From Conchocele bisecta (taxonomy: Eukaryota; Mollusca; Bivalvia; Lucinida; Thyasiridae), in contig CM055269.1 of assembly GCA_029237695.1 (NCBI GenBank), positions 35,573,175 to 35,637,174 on the forward strand: 64,000 nt of DNA, given 5' to 3'. Shown here one piece after another: positions 1-9,990 of this stretch; position 1 is the first letter of the stretch; every line of letters begins with the position of its first letter. The position numbers and the translations under genes were made by a program. The notes under the pieces are model-generated. The model did not search any database, was not told where the DNA came from, and saw nothing but the letters and a program-made list of their open reading frames with translations.

Positions 1-82
1 GACGTCGACTCGCTGAACGTGTACACCTGCGACGCGGAGTTCCAGTCAATGTAGAAATCAACAAACTTCATGTGGTGAACAA
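1..82 (-). CDS. DDHD1: DDHD1, exon 3 (partial at window edge)
   Basis: After an acceptor (TTTCCAG, AG at the complement of 83-84) the phase-1 frame continues. It reads VHHMKFVDFYIDWNS and then QVYTFSES, matching the DDHD1 family segment AVHSFK...HVDWHSVDEVYLYSD that precedes the lipase domain. The exon runs off the left edge of the window. The match in sequence and phase ties exons 1-3 into one gene spanning more than 27 kb. Confidence 0.85.
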
Positions 83-97
83 CTGGAAATATATGTG

Positions 98-690
98 CCT
101 GCGACTGGAGAAATGGGGCTTGTGTGATTTGATTTGTGTAGCTCCTGGTCAAATAGCACACTCCTGTAGCATGACAACGATCTATATTATAGGAATGAAT
201 GGCATTGTTGTGGAATTTATCGGGGTATAAACTTGGAAAAGTCGCGGGAATACTGGACGAAGGCCGGAAGGCCTCGTCCAGTATTCCCGCGACTTTTCCA
301 AGTTTATATCCCCGATAAATTCCACAAAAAGGCCATTCATTCCTTATAATTCCAGCATTTGAAATAAATTCATCGAGAAAATGTGTTTATTTTCCGTTTT
401 CTTAAGAATTATTTTAACTGCGCCTCACGGTTACGGAAAGTAGTTCGGCGTGCGAGTTTACTGGGATATAAATTTTGGACAGATACTTGCTACGGGCCAA
501 TCAAATGTTAGGAAATTGTGTAAAAAAGTTGTGCTTGAATTATCACTTAGTAGACGCAAGCATGACAGTGTCATCGGTGGAATAGCGAACAGTGCAGATC
601 CAGATCAGACTGTGCAGATGCACAGGCTAATCTGGATCTCCACTGGTCGCAAAACCCATAAGCTCCATTTCTCCAGTCACAGCTACATAT
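98..690. mobile_element. MITE-like element with GACTGGAGAAATGGGGCTT ends
   Basis: The left end reads GACTGGAGAAATGGGGCTT and the right end (about 652-680) is its inverse, ending CCATTTCTCCAGTCACAG. The same ends recur at 45325-45575 and around 25694-26548, with the shared internal stretch AGCTCCTGATCAAATAGCAC. No coding capacity. The copy here is enlarged by the foldback at 191-345. Confidence 0.6.
191..345. repeat. Near-perfect 155-bp palindrome
   Basis: The arms AGGAATGAATGG...CCCGCGACTTTTCC are mirrored around about position 268 (AAGGCCGGAAGGCC). They would form a long hairpin in single-stranded DNA or RNA. This is typical of a foldback MITE. Confidence 0.8.
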
Positions 691-1539
691 GTGAGTGTAA
701 CCAAGAGCACAATTAATACCAAAAAAGCTAAACACAACTGTGACTGTCACGATCAATGACCACAAAGGATAACATTCTATTTTGAGAAATAGAATTAAGA
801 AATGATGTACCTGAATGTTAAGTGTATGAGATCATGGCTCCAGATAAGGAATTAGTAATTGAGCATTATCACTCCATCATTTCTGAAGCAATTGGGTATT
901 TCAAAATTTTAATTGGGTAAAATAAAATCACACTACTGTTTACAAATCAACAGACAGCAATTATTGAATAGTTTGCTTCAAAATGAAAACATTTCTTGGC
1001 ATTTCATTATAATTGTCTCCTTGGAGACAATTCTAATGAAATACCAAGATATGTTTCCATGGAAAATAAGAAAAATATGCTATATTTGTGGTCTGTTTAT
1101 TGTCTTCTGCAGCATGATAAAGGTATCACAAATTTTGTATTGCTTTTTGATACTCGCTACTTCTGATTTCAATTGGGTTTTTGGCAATTTTAATTGGGTA
1201 TTTAAGCAAATATATCTGGAGCTCTGTGAGATGACTCAGACCTATGGTATTATTGAGGTGCATCATTTTGTGCAGAATAATATTGGGTAATATAAAATCT
1301 TAACAAGAAACGAGGCAAAGCCACGAAGGCCAGGTTTTTTCCAAGCATAGACACTTGGATAACATAATTATACCCACTTTCTGTAAACTAGATGGCCGTG
1401 GCCTGCATGTCGCGCCTTGGGGCGAGGCATGGACACTAAAAAAATAGATATAGTAGATGGAAAAACTTTAACCTGACGCACGGACGTACGGACGGTCGGA
1501 CGTATGCCAAAATGCCGACGATATCGCGCTTTCTGCAAG

Positions 1540-2370
1540 CGGGTGCGACAATGATGATAAACACCCATGTGAAGTATCAAGGTAATGGGTGAAGCAGTTG
1601 CAGAGATATAGTACACGAAAAAACTTTAACAAAAAAATTCAAAGTAAATTGACCTTGACATTGGGCACAGGGGCCGCACGGTTGGGGGTTAGAATGAAAA
1701 TATGGATGATGATAAGCACCCATGTGAAGTTTCAAGGTAATGGGCGAAGCAGTTGCAGAGATATAGTATAACGAAAATGTTTTAACCAAAAAATTTAACC
1801 AGACGTACGTTAAAAAGTTAACGTTTAAAGTCAATTACGTAGAAATAATAGGTGAAGGTAAAAAAAAATGGTCACATGTTGGATAGTTGTATGTGGTAGG
1901 CACCCCTTGGTTATGAAGCTGTGAAAGTTTGGTGGTCCTAGGTGGTACAGTACCAAAGAAATGGACTTAAACACAAAAACTTAACATTGTAAACGCGAAA
2001 ACTTAAGGTTGAAAATGGCTAAGTCGACTGCGCGGAAAAAATGGGTCAAGTTAAAAAAAAAGTAACATGTTGGATAGTGATATGTGGTGGGCACCCCTTG
2101 ATTATGAAGTTGTGAAAGTTTCGTGGTCCTAGGTGGTACAGTACCAAAGAAATGGACTTAAACACGAAAACTTAACATTGAAAACGCGAAAAGTTAACAT
2201 TGAAAATAGCCAAGTCGACAGCGCGGAAAAAATGGGTCAAGTTAAAAAAAAAAAAGTAACATGTTGGATAGTGATATGTGGTGGGCACCCCTTGATTATG
2301 AAGCTGTGAAAGTTTGGTGGTCCTAGGTGGTACAGTAACAAAGAAATGGACTCAAACACGAAAACTTAAC
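1540..2370. repeat. Two short tandem-repeat families
   Basis: 1540-1780 holds two copies of a roughly 150-bp unit containing CACCCATGTGAAG and GAAGCAGTTGCAGAGATATAGT. 1860-2370 holds three copies of a roughly 195-bp unit containing CATGTTGGATAGT and GGTGGTCCTAGGTGGTACAG. Neither has a sustained reading frame. Confidence 0.75.
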
Positions 2371-2679
2371 ATTGATTGTGGACGCCGCCCGCCCGGCTTT
2401 CTCCAATCCAATAGCCTGTTTTTTTTTTTTAAAAACCTGGCTAATCATGAAGGGAAACATAACATGTGACATACGGAATGACTAAGAACGCTATATCCCC
2501 GACTTTCAATTTTGTGACACTGTGGCTTAACCAGGGCATTGTTATCACTAAGCTAATCCCCTCGCTTGCAACCTTGATAATAAACAAGAGGGCCATGATG
2601 GCCCTAATTCGCTCACCTGACTCCATGAACACCAGAGGAGAATGTGACAATGAGTTCATGTGTTTTAAAAAATTGTGCT

Positions 2680-4300
2680 ATTTTTAGATGGCGGTCATCT
2701 TGGATTAAGCGATGACTCTCATTTTACAAAATCTGAAAATTCTTCACCCAGCATCGGCCATGTGGTTCCTGAGAAAAAGACGTTAAAAATCTTGAATAAA
2801 TGGACCTTTTGGTGGCCATCATGGATGACAAAATCATCCGATTCCGACAAATATTGCACCAGAGTGATCGCCTCATTGATACCTTCAATTTGATTATATG
2901 ACATGACCATATTCAGTCAAAAATAAAATTTGACCCCAATTTGACCCCACGGGCCACGCCCATTTTTGACCCCGGGGTCACCATTTTAACAACTTTCAAA
3001 GAGCAATGTACATCGATCATTCCTACCAAGTTTAGTCGAAATCCGGCTAGCAGTTCATGAGAAGAAGATTTTTTAAGAATTTATGCTATTTTTAAACGGT
3101 GGCCATCTTGGATTAGCGATGACCTCCATTTTAACAAATCTGAAAAGGCTTCACCCATGGACCATAACTTTTAAGTTTGGCTACCATGGGGCAAGCGGTT
3201 CATGTGAAGAAGAATTTTGAAATCTCTAATAAAAGAACGACCTATTGACATTTTGGTGGCCATCTTGGATGACATAACAATCCGATTTGGACAAAAAATG
3301 TACCAGAGTGATCGCCTCATTGATACCTTCGATTTGATATATAACATGACCATATTCGGTCAAAAATAAAATTTGACCCCACGGGCCACGCCCATTTTTG
3401 ACCCCGGGGTAACCATTTTAACAACTTTGAAAGAGCATTGTACATCGATCATTCCTACCAAGTTTCGTCGAAATCCGGCTAGCGGTTCATGAGAAGAAGA
3501 TTTTTTAAGAATTTATGCTATTTTTAGATGGCGGCCATCTTGGATTAGCGATGACCTCCATTTTAACAAATCTGAAAAGGCTTCACACATGGACCAAACT
3601 TTTAAGTTTGGCTACCATGGGCCAAGCGGTTCATGTGAAGAAGAATTTTGAAATCTCTAATAAAAGAACGACCTTTTGACCTTTCGGCGGTCATCTTGGA
3701 TGACATAACAATCCGATTTCGACAGAAAATGCACCAGAGTGATCGCCTCATTGATACCTTCAATTTGATATATGACATGACCATATTCGGTCAAAAATAA
3801 AATTTGACCCCAATATGACCCCATGGGCCACGCCCATTTTTGACCCCGGGGTCACCATTTTAACAACTTTGAAAGAGCAATGTACATCGATCATTCCTAC
3901 CAAGTTTCATCGAAATCCGGCAAGCGGTTCATGAGAGGAAGATTTTTTAAGAATTTATGCTATTTTTAGACGGCGGCCATCTTGGATTAGCGATGACCAC
4001 CATTTTAACAAATCTGAAAAGGCTTCACCCATGGACCATAACTTTTAAGTTTGGCTACCATGGGCCAAGCGGTTCATGTGAAGAAGAATTTTGAAATCTC
4101 TAATAAAAGAACGACCTTTTGACCTTTCGGTGGCCATCTTGGATGACATAACAATCCGATTTCGACAGAAAATGCACCAGAGTGATCGCCTCATTGATAC
4201 CTTCAATTTGATATATGACATGACCATATTCGGTCAAAATTAAAATTTGACGGCTATTTTTAGACGGCGGCCATCTTGGATTACGCAATGACGTCATATT
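2680..4300. repeat. About 437-bp tandem repeat, about 3.6 copies
   Basis: The unit contains GACCCCACGGGCCACGCCC, GGTGGCCATCTTGGAT and GATCGCCTCATTGATACCTT. Matching points fall at about 2906, 3348, 3780 and 4222. Recurrent 60-residue open frames on the minus strand come from the repeat and are not genes. Confidence 0.85.
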
Positions 4301-4765
4301 AACAATTTTGTAAACCCCCTATATAAGGACCATGACCATGAAGTTTGGTGACTATAGACCCAATGGTTACCGAGGAGAAGACGTTTGAAAATGTTCACGG
4401 ACGACGGACGACGACGGACGACGACGGACGACGGACACATTGCGGTAACAATAGCTCACATGAGCTTCGCTCAGGTGAGCTAAAAAAAAGAAAAAAATAA
4501 AAAAAAATAACATTTTTGCCTTACAAAATAAAAACAAGGCGAACAAAGGTCCTCCGTGACCTTGATCTTGGGCGTCGGACATGGGTCATTTGCATAGCAA
4601 AGCACTATCCCTAGACATACATTGTGACCAAATATTATAAAAATCTGTGAAGCGGTTCATAAAAATGAAAGGTGTTACTAAGGTACGTGCGCACGTATGT
4701 ACATACGTACATGGACTAGCGCTATATCCCCTCTTGCCTATTGGCGAGTGGATAATAATTCATAC

Positions 4766-4924
4766 CTGGCTTGTGTCCCTTGACAGGTACTGATGGTAAT
4801 TCGTCTATTTTGTTACCAAGAAATGTTGCCAGATGCTCTGTCTCCACCTGTGTGGCATAGCCGTCTTCCATCGGCTGCCAGTTGTCATAGAACCACGTGC
4901 CTCGCATTATTTTGTAGACATCAC
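4766..4924 (-). CDS. DDHD1: DDHD1, exon 2
   Basis: A 159-nt exon, phase 1 at both ends. The acceptor is TTAACTAG before 4924 and the donor is CCAG|GTATGA after 4766. It encodes the strings MRGTWFYDNWQPMED and VETEHLATFLG, which correspond to the family segment RGxWFxxxWQPLEE...EQEHL of DDHD1. It lies 21.7 kb from exon 1 because intron 1 carries the Polinton. The frame stays open through the donor into intron 2, so the exon end is set by the splice signal and by continuity into exon 3. Confidence 0.9.
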
Positions 4925-5462
4925 CTAGTTAACAAAGGCATTCCAGATATATTAAACCTAGACGCATGCACTGTTGTAGTATAGCTACTAGCTTTGCTAA
5001 ATATAGCATGCACATTTCCAGTAGCTGGGCTCGTGATTAGTAGTCACGTGGAAAATATTTTTTGACTGGATACTACGTCAACGATTACATTCAGGTGTCA
5101 CATTGTTAAATGCAGTTAATTTTGATATTCATGCTTATACATCGTGTATTACAGTGTTTATGGTGATTATGTAGACGCCAAGACGTGTGCAATGCAGAAA
5201 ATATCTTGTAATAAAGTGGGCTTGTCATTGTGCCGTATATCAACAAAATGGTAGCCAGTATGGCAGGTGTTCGAGCCAATTCCCACCCTAAGCCAAATGA
5301 AGTGGTAACCATGAATCAGTAAAATGAATCACGTTACCACTAGCGGGTCTTCCAGATACTATAGATGACACAATACAGCCAATTTAAATTTAATAGCATG
5401 GAATTTTGTCAAATTACTGTTTATGATATCGAAAGTTGACATGGCGATGCCAATGTGATAAT

Positions 5463-6046
5463 TACTGTCTGTTTCACGAAAGCTGCCCAAATTTTACGGC
5501 CATATAGACAATTCAAAAACAATATTATTTTTGATAATATTAAATTAAAGGAAATTAAAGGAAAATTTAAGAATGAGCTTTCTTTTTATTTCGTGAAATT
5601 CGGTCAAATATTGATTTTATTACGAAAAATTTATTTGTTTCTGGGAATTTAACATGGGGGAACAAGTGGTAAGGAAGTGTGGGAGGAGTCAAAAAACGAA
5701 AATTTTGGAAATTGACTCCGAAACCTGACTAGATAGCTTGGATATGATCGAACTAAGAAAACAAAAGTTAAATTTTAAAAATCGGTCCAGTATTTCTAAA
5801 ATTAAAAAAAAAAAAAAACCCATGTTAAATCCCCATACACATCTTCACTCCGTGAAGATGTCTATGGGGATTTAACATGGGGAAATTGTTTTTTCGCAAT
5901 AAAATCAATATTTGACAAAATTTCACGAAATAAAAAGAAGGCTCATTCTTAAATTTTCCTTTAATTTAATATTATCAAAAAAAATATTGTTTTTGAATTG
6001 TTTATATGGCCGCAAAATTTGGGCAGCTTTCGTGAAACAGACAGTA
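5463..6046. mobile_element. Foldback MITE, TACTGTCTGTTTCACG family
   Basis: The ends TACTGTCTGTTTCACGAAAG and its inverse are followed by nearly full-length complementary arms and a central hairpin (about 5820-5886). Related copies lie at 58548-59118 (full), 57573-57843 (half) and about 46620-47045 (degenerate). No coding sequence. Confidence 0.85.
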
Positions 6047-6105
6047 GGTGACTATGCATGTATATGACCATGGATAAGTTGTACCATCTGAGACACAGTC
6101 ACATT

Positions 6106-6321
6106 AACCCTTAGTTTTTTGTCATCTGCTGTTTATTTTTTCATTTTTATCATGAAAAACATGCTTAAGAATAATGTACAACATGCTTTGACAGCACTTC
6201 AGAATCATTTCCATTGGAAATGATTCTGAAGTGCTGTCAAACCATGTTTTTATTGAAAAATAAGGCAAGATATAAAAGCAACAGCAGACGACAATTGTTG
6301 TGAGTAGCGGTCTAAGGGTTC
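6106..6321. mobile_element. Foldback MITE (TTAACCCTTAG ends) beside the Polinton
   Basis: TTAACCCTTAG at the left and CTAAGGGTT at the right enclose a palindrome at 6180-6250 with the core GAATCATTTCCATTGGAAAT. Relatives with the same core and CAGCAGACGACAAT arm lie at about 51140-51465 and 53675-53865. The Polinton target duplication starts one base after its right end. Confidence 0.75.
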
Positions 6322-6326
6322 ACATA

Positions 6327-6580
6327 AGTAGTATATAGGGAGTCAAAATGATACCACCTACGGTGGCATCATTTCCACTCCCATATACTACTCCCACCAC
6401 CCCCTAAAAATCAAAAATTGGTTAACAAGGAAATTGTCTCCCACCACCCCGAAAAATCCAAAATTGGTGTCATAAATACATCATGTTGTTTTCACGTCCA
6501 ATTGAACAGATAAAACGATAGTCTTAAAAAGGATTTATTTTTATTTTTGTCTCGTTGTCATAAATACATCATGTTTTTTT
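6327..6580 (+). repeat. Polinton left terminal inverted repeat
   Basis: About 254 bp, nearly identical to the complement of 25377-25624. It contains the internal motif TGTTCAATTGGACGTGAAAA (complement), which recurs just inside the repeat on both sides of the element. The two copies differ by a small indel in the T-rich stretch near 6537. Confidence 0.93.
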
Positions 6581-6659
6581 CACGTCCAATTGAACATATA
6601 AATCCCATAGGTTATAATAAAATATTATAACAAACTGGATAATAAAATACACCAACGAA

Positions 6660-7425
6660 TTGGAATTTTGTAATGACTTTTATGGAGAATTTTACGCTGT
6701 TTCTACAGTATTAAAACACGGTAAAATAAAAATACTATGTTGTATCGAATACATGAAATATCAGCGTAATTTATTACGCTGCGATAAAAACGTTGCATTT
6801 ACAATATTAAACCGGCAATTATGTCGCCGGTATAAGGATCAAATTTGTGTAATGAAGCGACTAAATAGGATCAATTAGATCGGAGAAACACTACCGAAAT
6901 ATTATCAAACTAATTTTATAAAACAGTTTAAAATCAAAGATTCGTTGACGGATATGCGTTTCTACGATATCACTTTTAACGAAGAAATTGGAAAATTATT
7001 AGAAGAAATTGGAAATTATTGAACAGAAAAAAAAACAACTATTAGAGAAAATGGATAATACAATACAATTGGAATTGAAAGTTTTTAATAACTGTGTTGA
7101 AGAAATTTATGAAGAATACGGGGGTTATAGTCCTATATATAAATTCTATAAAATGAGAACACTAGGCGATATCGAATACATGAAATACCAGCGTAATTTA
7201 TTACGCTCCGATAAAAACGTTGCATTTACAATATTATACCGGCAATTATGTCAACTATACAAGAGGCAAATACAAACAGTAAGACGGATAATGCGTATCG
7301 GATATGAAACTAAGGTGTATTATATAAAATTGTTAAAACCCAACGATTCGTTTACGAATATACATTTCTACGACATCGCTTATAAAGAAATTGAAAAAAA
7401 AATTATTATTGAACAACAATGTTGA
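6660..7425 (+). pseudogene. Unknown Polinton-terminal gene with an internal duplication
   Basis: An unrecognised protein-coding region next to the left repeat. Two related stretches share the strings YMKYQRNLLR, DKNVAFTIL and RQLC. They are offset by about 427 bp (6740-6990 and 7167-7420). The first copy carries stops after LNRIN and the second remains open to 7425. The product is basic and rich in Lys, Arg, Tyr and Ile, and contains no motif known to me. It may be a decayed ancestral duplication. The 5' end is unclear because the usable start is not an ATG in good context. Confidence 0.45.
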
Positions 7426-7943
7426 TGCTAAGACAAATAACATCTCCCTGAAACCGCGTGTCCATTTATCCCCATGAACCTGCTAAGGTCAAAGATCGTG
7501 TCATGACAGCCGGAGTTGTCTGCCCATTTCAAGCGGTCGGACTCCGAACGCCGTTGTCATGCAGTTGTTTACCATAGCGACCACATTTGTAGGGATAGAA
7601 ATAAATAAATAAAAATGTTTAGCTCCAACCGCGGCGCGAACCCACGACCCTCGTCTCTATAGAGTATCGCCTTAACCCACACGACCATGTAGGCTGTTAT
7701 GATAAACATTACCTAGTGTTGAACAATTATCAATTACGACAATGTTTCAATTACACGGGTTATGAACCATGCGTAAATTGATAGCCAAGGTAAACAGAGC
7801 CGAGTGTATCAATTACACAGACGGTGTGTACAGTGTAATCCTCGACTGAATTTGTAATTCTCAGTGAAAAACACATGTTGTATAGGTATGTAAATTAGTT
7901 TACTGCACCAATATAATAAATAATTTTTTTTTTTTTAATTATT
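7426..7943. other. Non-coding stretch with tRNA-like sequence
   Basis: No gene was recognised. On the minus strand, 7622-7690 has an A-box-like GTGTGGGTTAAGGCGA followed by the B-box-like GGGTTCGCGCC, about as far apart as in tRNA-derived SINEs. The cloverleaf is incomplete and the B box is imperfect. I read it as a tRNA-derived fragment at low confidence and not as a working tRNA. Confidence 0.35.
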
Positions 7944-9962
7944 TTATAATGGTGCTGTAACATTTCCTCCGACTTTATTTCCAAGTTTTACCCTAAATTT
8001 ATCCCAATCAGTACACTCAATTTTGGGCATGGTGGCGCGCGCCTTGATTCTTATATCATTTTTTAATTCTTCATATCTCCCCATTTCTTCCACCACGGAT
8101 TCAAACTCTAAATTTGATATTTTCTTATCGGCCAACGCTTTGGACACCATAACGTCGATGCTATTTTTCTTAGACCTAGCGAGAACGGATATTCTATCAT
8201 GTTTTCTACTTTTTTTCTCGAGTTTTCCACCCGCCGCCCTAATTACCATACAAAGTATTCCAGATAAAACGGTAATTCCACTCAAAACCCCTGCAAGTGG
8301 AACCGTTACAATTGTAGATAGGGCCAGTTTTTTTTTATTAGTTGGTTTACAGATCCGCCGACCCGATTTTTTGACAATGTGGAAAAAAATAAAAATTTTA
8401 ATTTCCGATTTTTTTTTAGATTTTTTTACCTCCGATCCAAAAAAAAAAAAAACAAAAAAAAAAAAAAATCTTTTTTTTGCTGTGCCGAGAAAAGTAAGTG
8501 GCGGAAACCAGATCTTAGCAGCATCGACAACAACAAAAACCTGCGAATGGACTATTCGATATGATTTGATATATCTCCAATATGATTTGATATATCTCCG
8601 TTTCAGATTGAATGCAAAAATTCAAAACCTTAACGCTCGGGTAAATGGCCTATATTTTCTGTTTTCTTGCTCCGATGTGCTTCATATTTCATGTATGCGT
8701 TCTTCCTAGGGTCCTCTACCGCCCTGCCACAAATCCACACTCGTGCCACCCCCACTGATATTCGTTTCAACTATATCGCCGCTTCGTTGTCTTGTATTTA
8801 ATTATACCAGATACGGTATTAATATGTACGCATTACGCAACCCATTCACAGTGATCAACATTCAACAGTATGTGAATATGAAACTGAGTTGCTATGTAGA
8901 ATATAAAGAAACTTGCTGAACCGACTCCCTACGTTAACCGACAAACTCTTGGTCCGAGACGATGCCGGTTAACACAAGTTTCACTCTATCACAATCACTG
9001 GCCTTTTTGTTTTTTACCGACCACAAACCGACCCAACCATGAGCCTTAAAAAGGTGAACCGACCCAACCATGTGCCTTAAAAAGGTGATTTTTATGGTGT
9101 TCGGACCGTCCGTCGGTCCGTCACACGTTCGGTTAACCACTTCGTAACAGTTTCTCAAACCGGCCATATCTTCTACATAAGTTGCTCAAGTTCTTCAATA
9201 TTTCAACACATCATTCATTGGTATGTGTGCTATACCTGCCTTGTCATACTTTATATTACCTTGACATTTTGACCTTCACAGGGCTGCTGAAAGGACTTAG
9301 TAATTTCGGTTAACCAGTTTGTCACAGTTTCTCAAACTGGCCATAGCATCTACATAAGTTGCTTAACTGCTTCAATATTTCCATACTTCATTCATTTGCA
9401 TGTATGCTACACCTGCCTTGCCATACTACATATGACCTTCACCCTTTGACTTAACACTTTTGGTTCACCCGTTTGTCAGTTTCTTCAATATGCCGCCGGT
9501 GGCATCCGCGTTTGACAGACTTTTTTTTTAATTTTTTTTTTTTTTATTTCCCCGACCGACCCAACCCTGTGCCAAGAAGAATAAAAAAATTGAAAAAACT
9601 TTTTTTTATTTTTATTTTTTTCCGACCGACCGACCCGATCTCGCGGAAAAAAAATCCGTAAACCAACAAATAAAAAAAAACTGGCCTAGCGTTGCAGCAG
9701 TCCCCGCCCCACACAACACAGAAACACTTGCCAGAACCGTACTAGATGCTTCAGCTATGTTTGCCGCGCGCTTATATTTTTTAGCGTGTCTTTTTCTATT
9801 TGCACATTCTCTAACTAAAATATCCTGCATAGCGACGATATTATTCAACCTAAAATCTGAACTTCTTTCGTTAATTGGATATAGTGTTGGGGGAGTGGTA
9901 TTGAGAGTTGGATACAGTGTTGGTGGAGTGGTATTGAGAGTTGGATATGGTGATTCGTTCAT
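7944..9962 (-). pseudogene. Polinton hydrophobic membrane protein, split by a transposon
   Basis: The 5' part is 9962-9690: an N-terminus with a Pro/Thr repeat (YPTLNTTPPTL twice), then LNNIVAMQDIL and KKYKRA, then a hydrophobic segment. The 3' part is 8318-7944: a hydrophobic segment, then KHDRISVLARSKKNS and a helical acidic tail. The arrangement of helical region, two membrane-type segments, and KH..I..LA.SK..S plus SKALADKKIS matches an uncharacterised protein frequent in cnidarian and molluscan Polintons. The 1365-bp insert at 8322-9686 separates the halves; their frames agree once the insert and one 3-bp duplicate are discounted. Its role in the virion or in the host membrane is unknown. 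Confidence 0.75.
8322..9686. mobile_element. DNA transposon (1365 bp) inserted in a Polinton gene
   Basis: The termini are GGCCAGTTTTTTTTTATT and its inverse, with TTGGTTTAC shared further in. They are flanked by a 3-bp duplication TAG (8319-8321 and 9687-9689). There is no transposase. The interior has a roughly 180-bp tandem repeat (9120-9480) and a segment (8620-8750) related to the satellite at 52690-53250, plus homopolymer and CCGACCGACC runs. The family is unassigned; the 3-bp duplication and GGCC ends could suit a Harbinger-type or a CACTA-type element. Confidence 0.8.
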
Positions 9963-9990
9963 AGTTAAATTTATTTCAATATATTAGTAT

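Larger units (their letters stand above)
83..4765 (-). other. DDHD1 intron 2, repeat-filled
   Basis: No coding sequence was recognised. The intron holds a perfect foldback (191-345), a MITE-like dispersed element (about 98-690), a dispersed unit beginning GGCTCCAGATAAGG (about 832-1290) that recurs near 49.2 kb, and two tandem-repeat blocks (1540-2370 and 2680-4300). These are followed by an ACGGACGACG microsatellite (about 4398-4438). The short open frames here are repeat read-through. Confidence 0.7.

Noticed and set aside
7622..7690. A functional tRNA carried by the Polinton
   Set aside because: The A box is plausible but the B box is imperfect and a full cloverleaf cannot be drawn.
8023..8709. 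A 228-residue plus-strand open frame
   Set aside because: It is the complement of the Polinton membrane gene plus low-complexity runs of the nested transposon.
8322..9686. The nested insert as an intron of the Polinton gene
   Set aside because: It has inverted termini and a 3-bp target duplication, and lacks GT-AG borders at the points where the frame would join.
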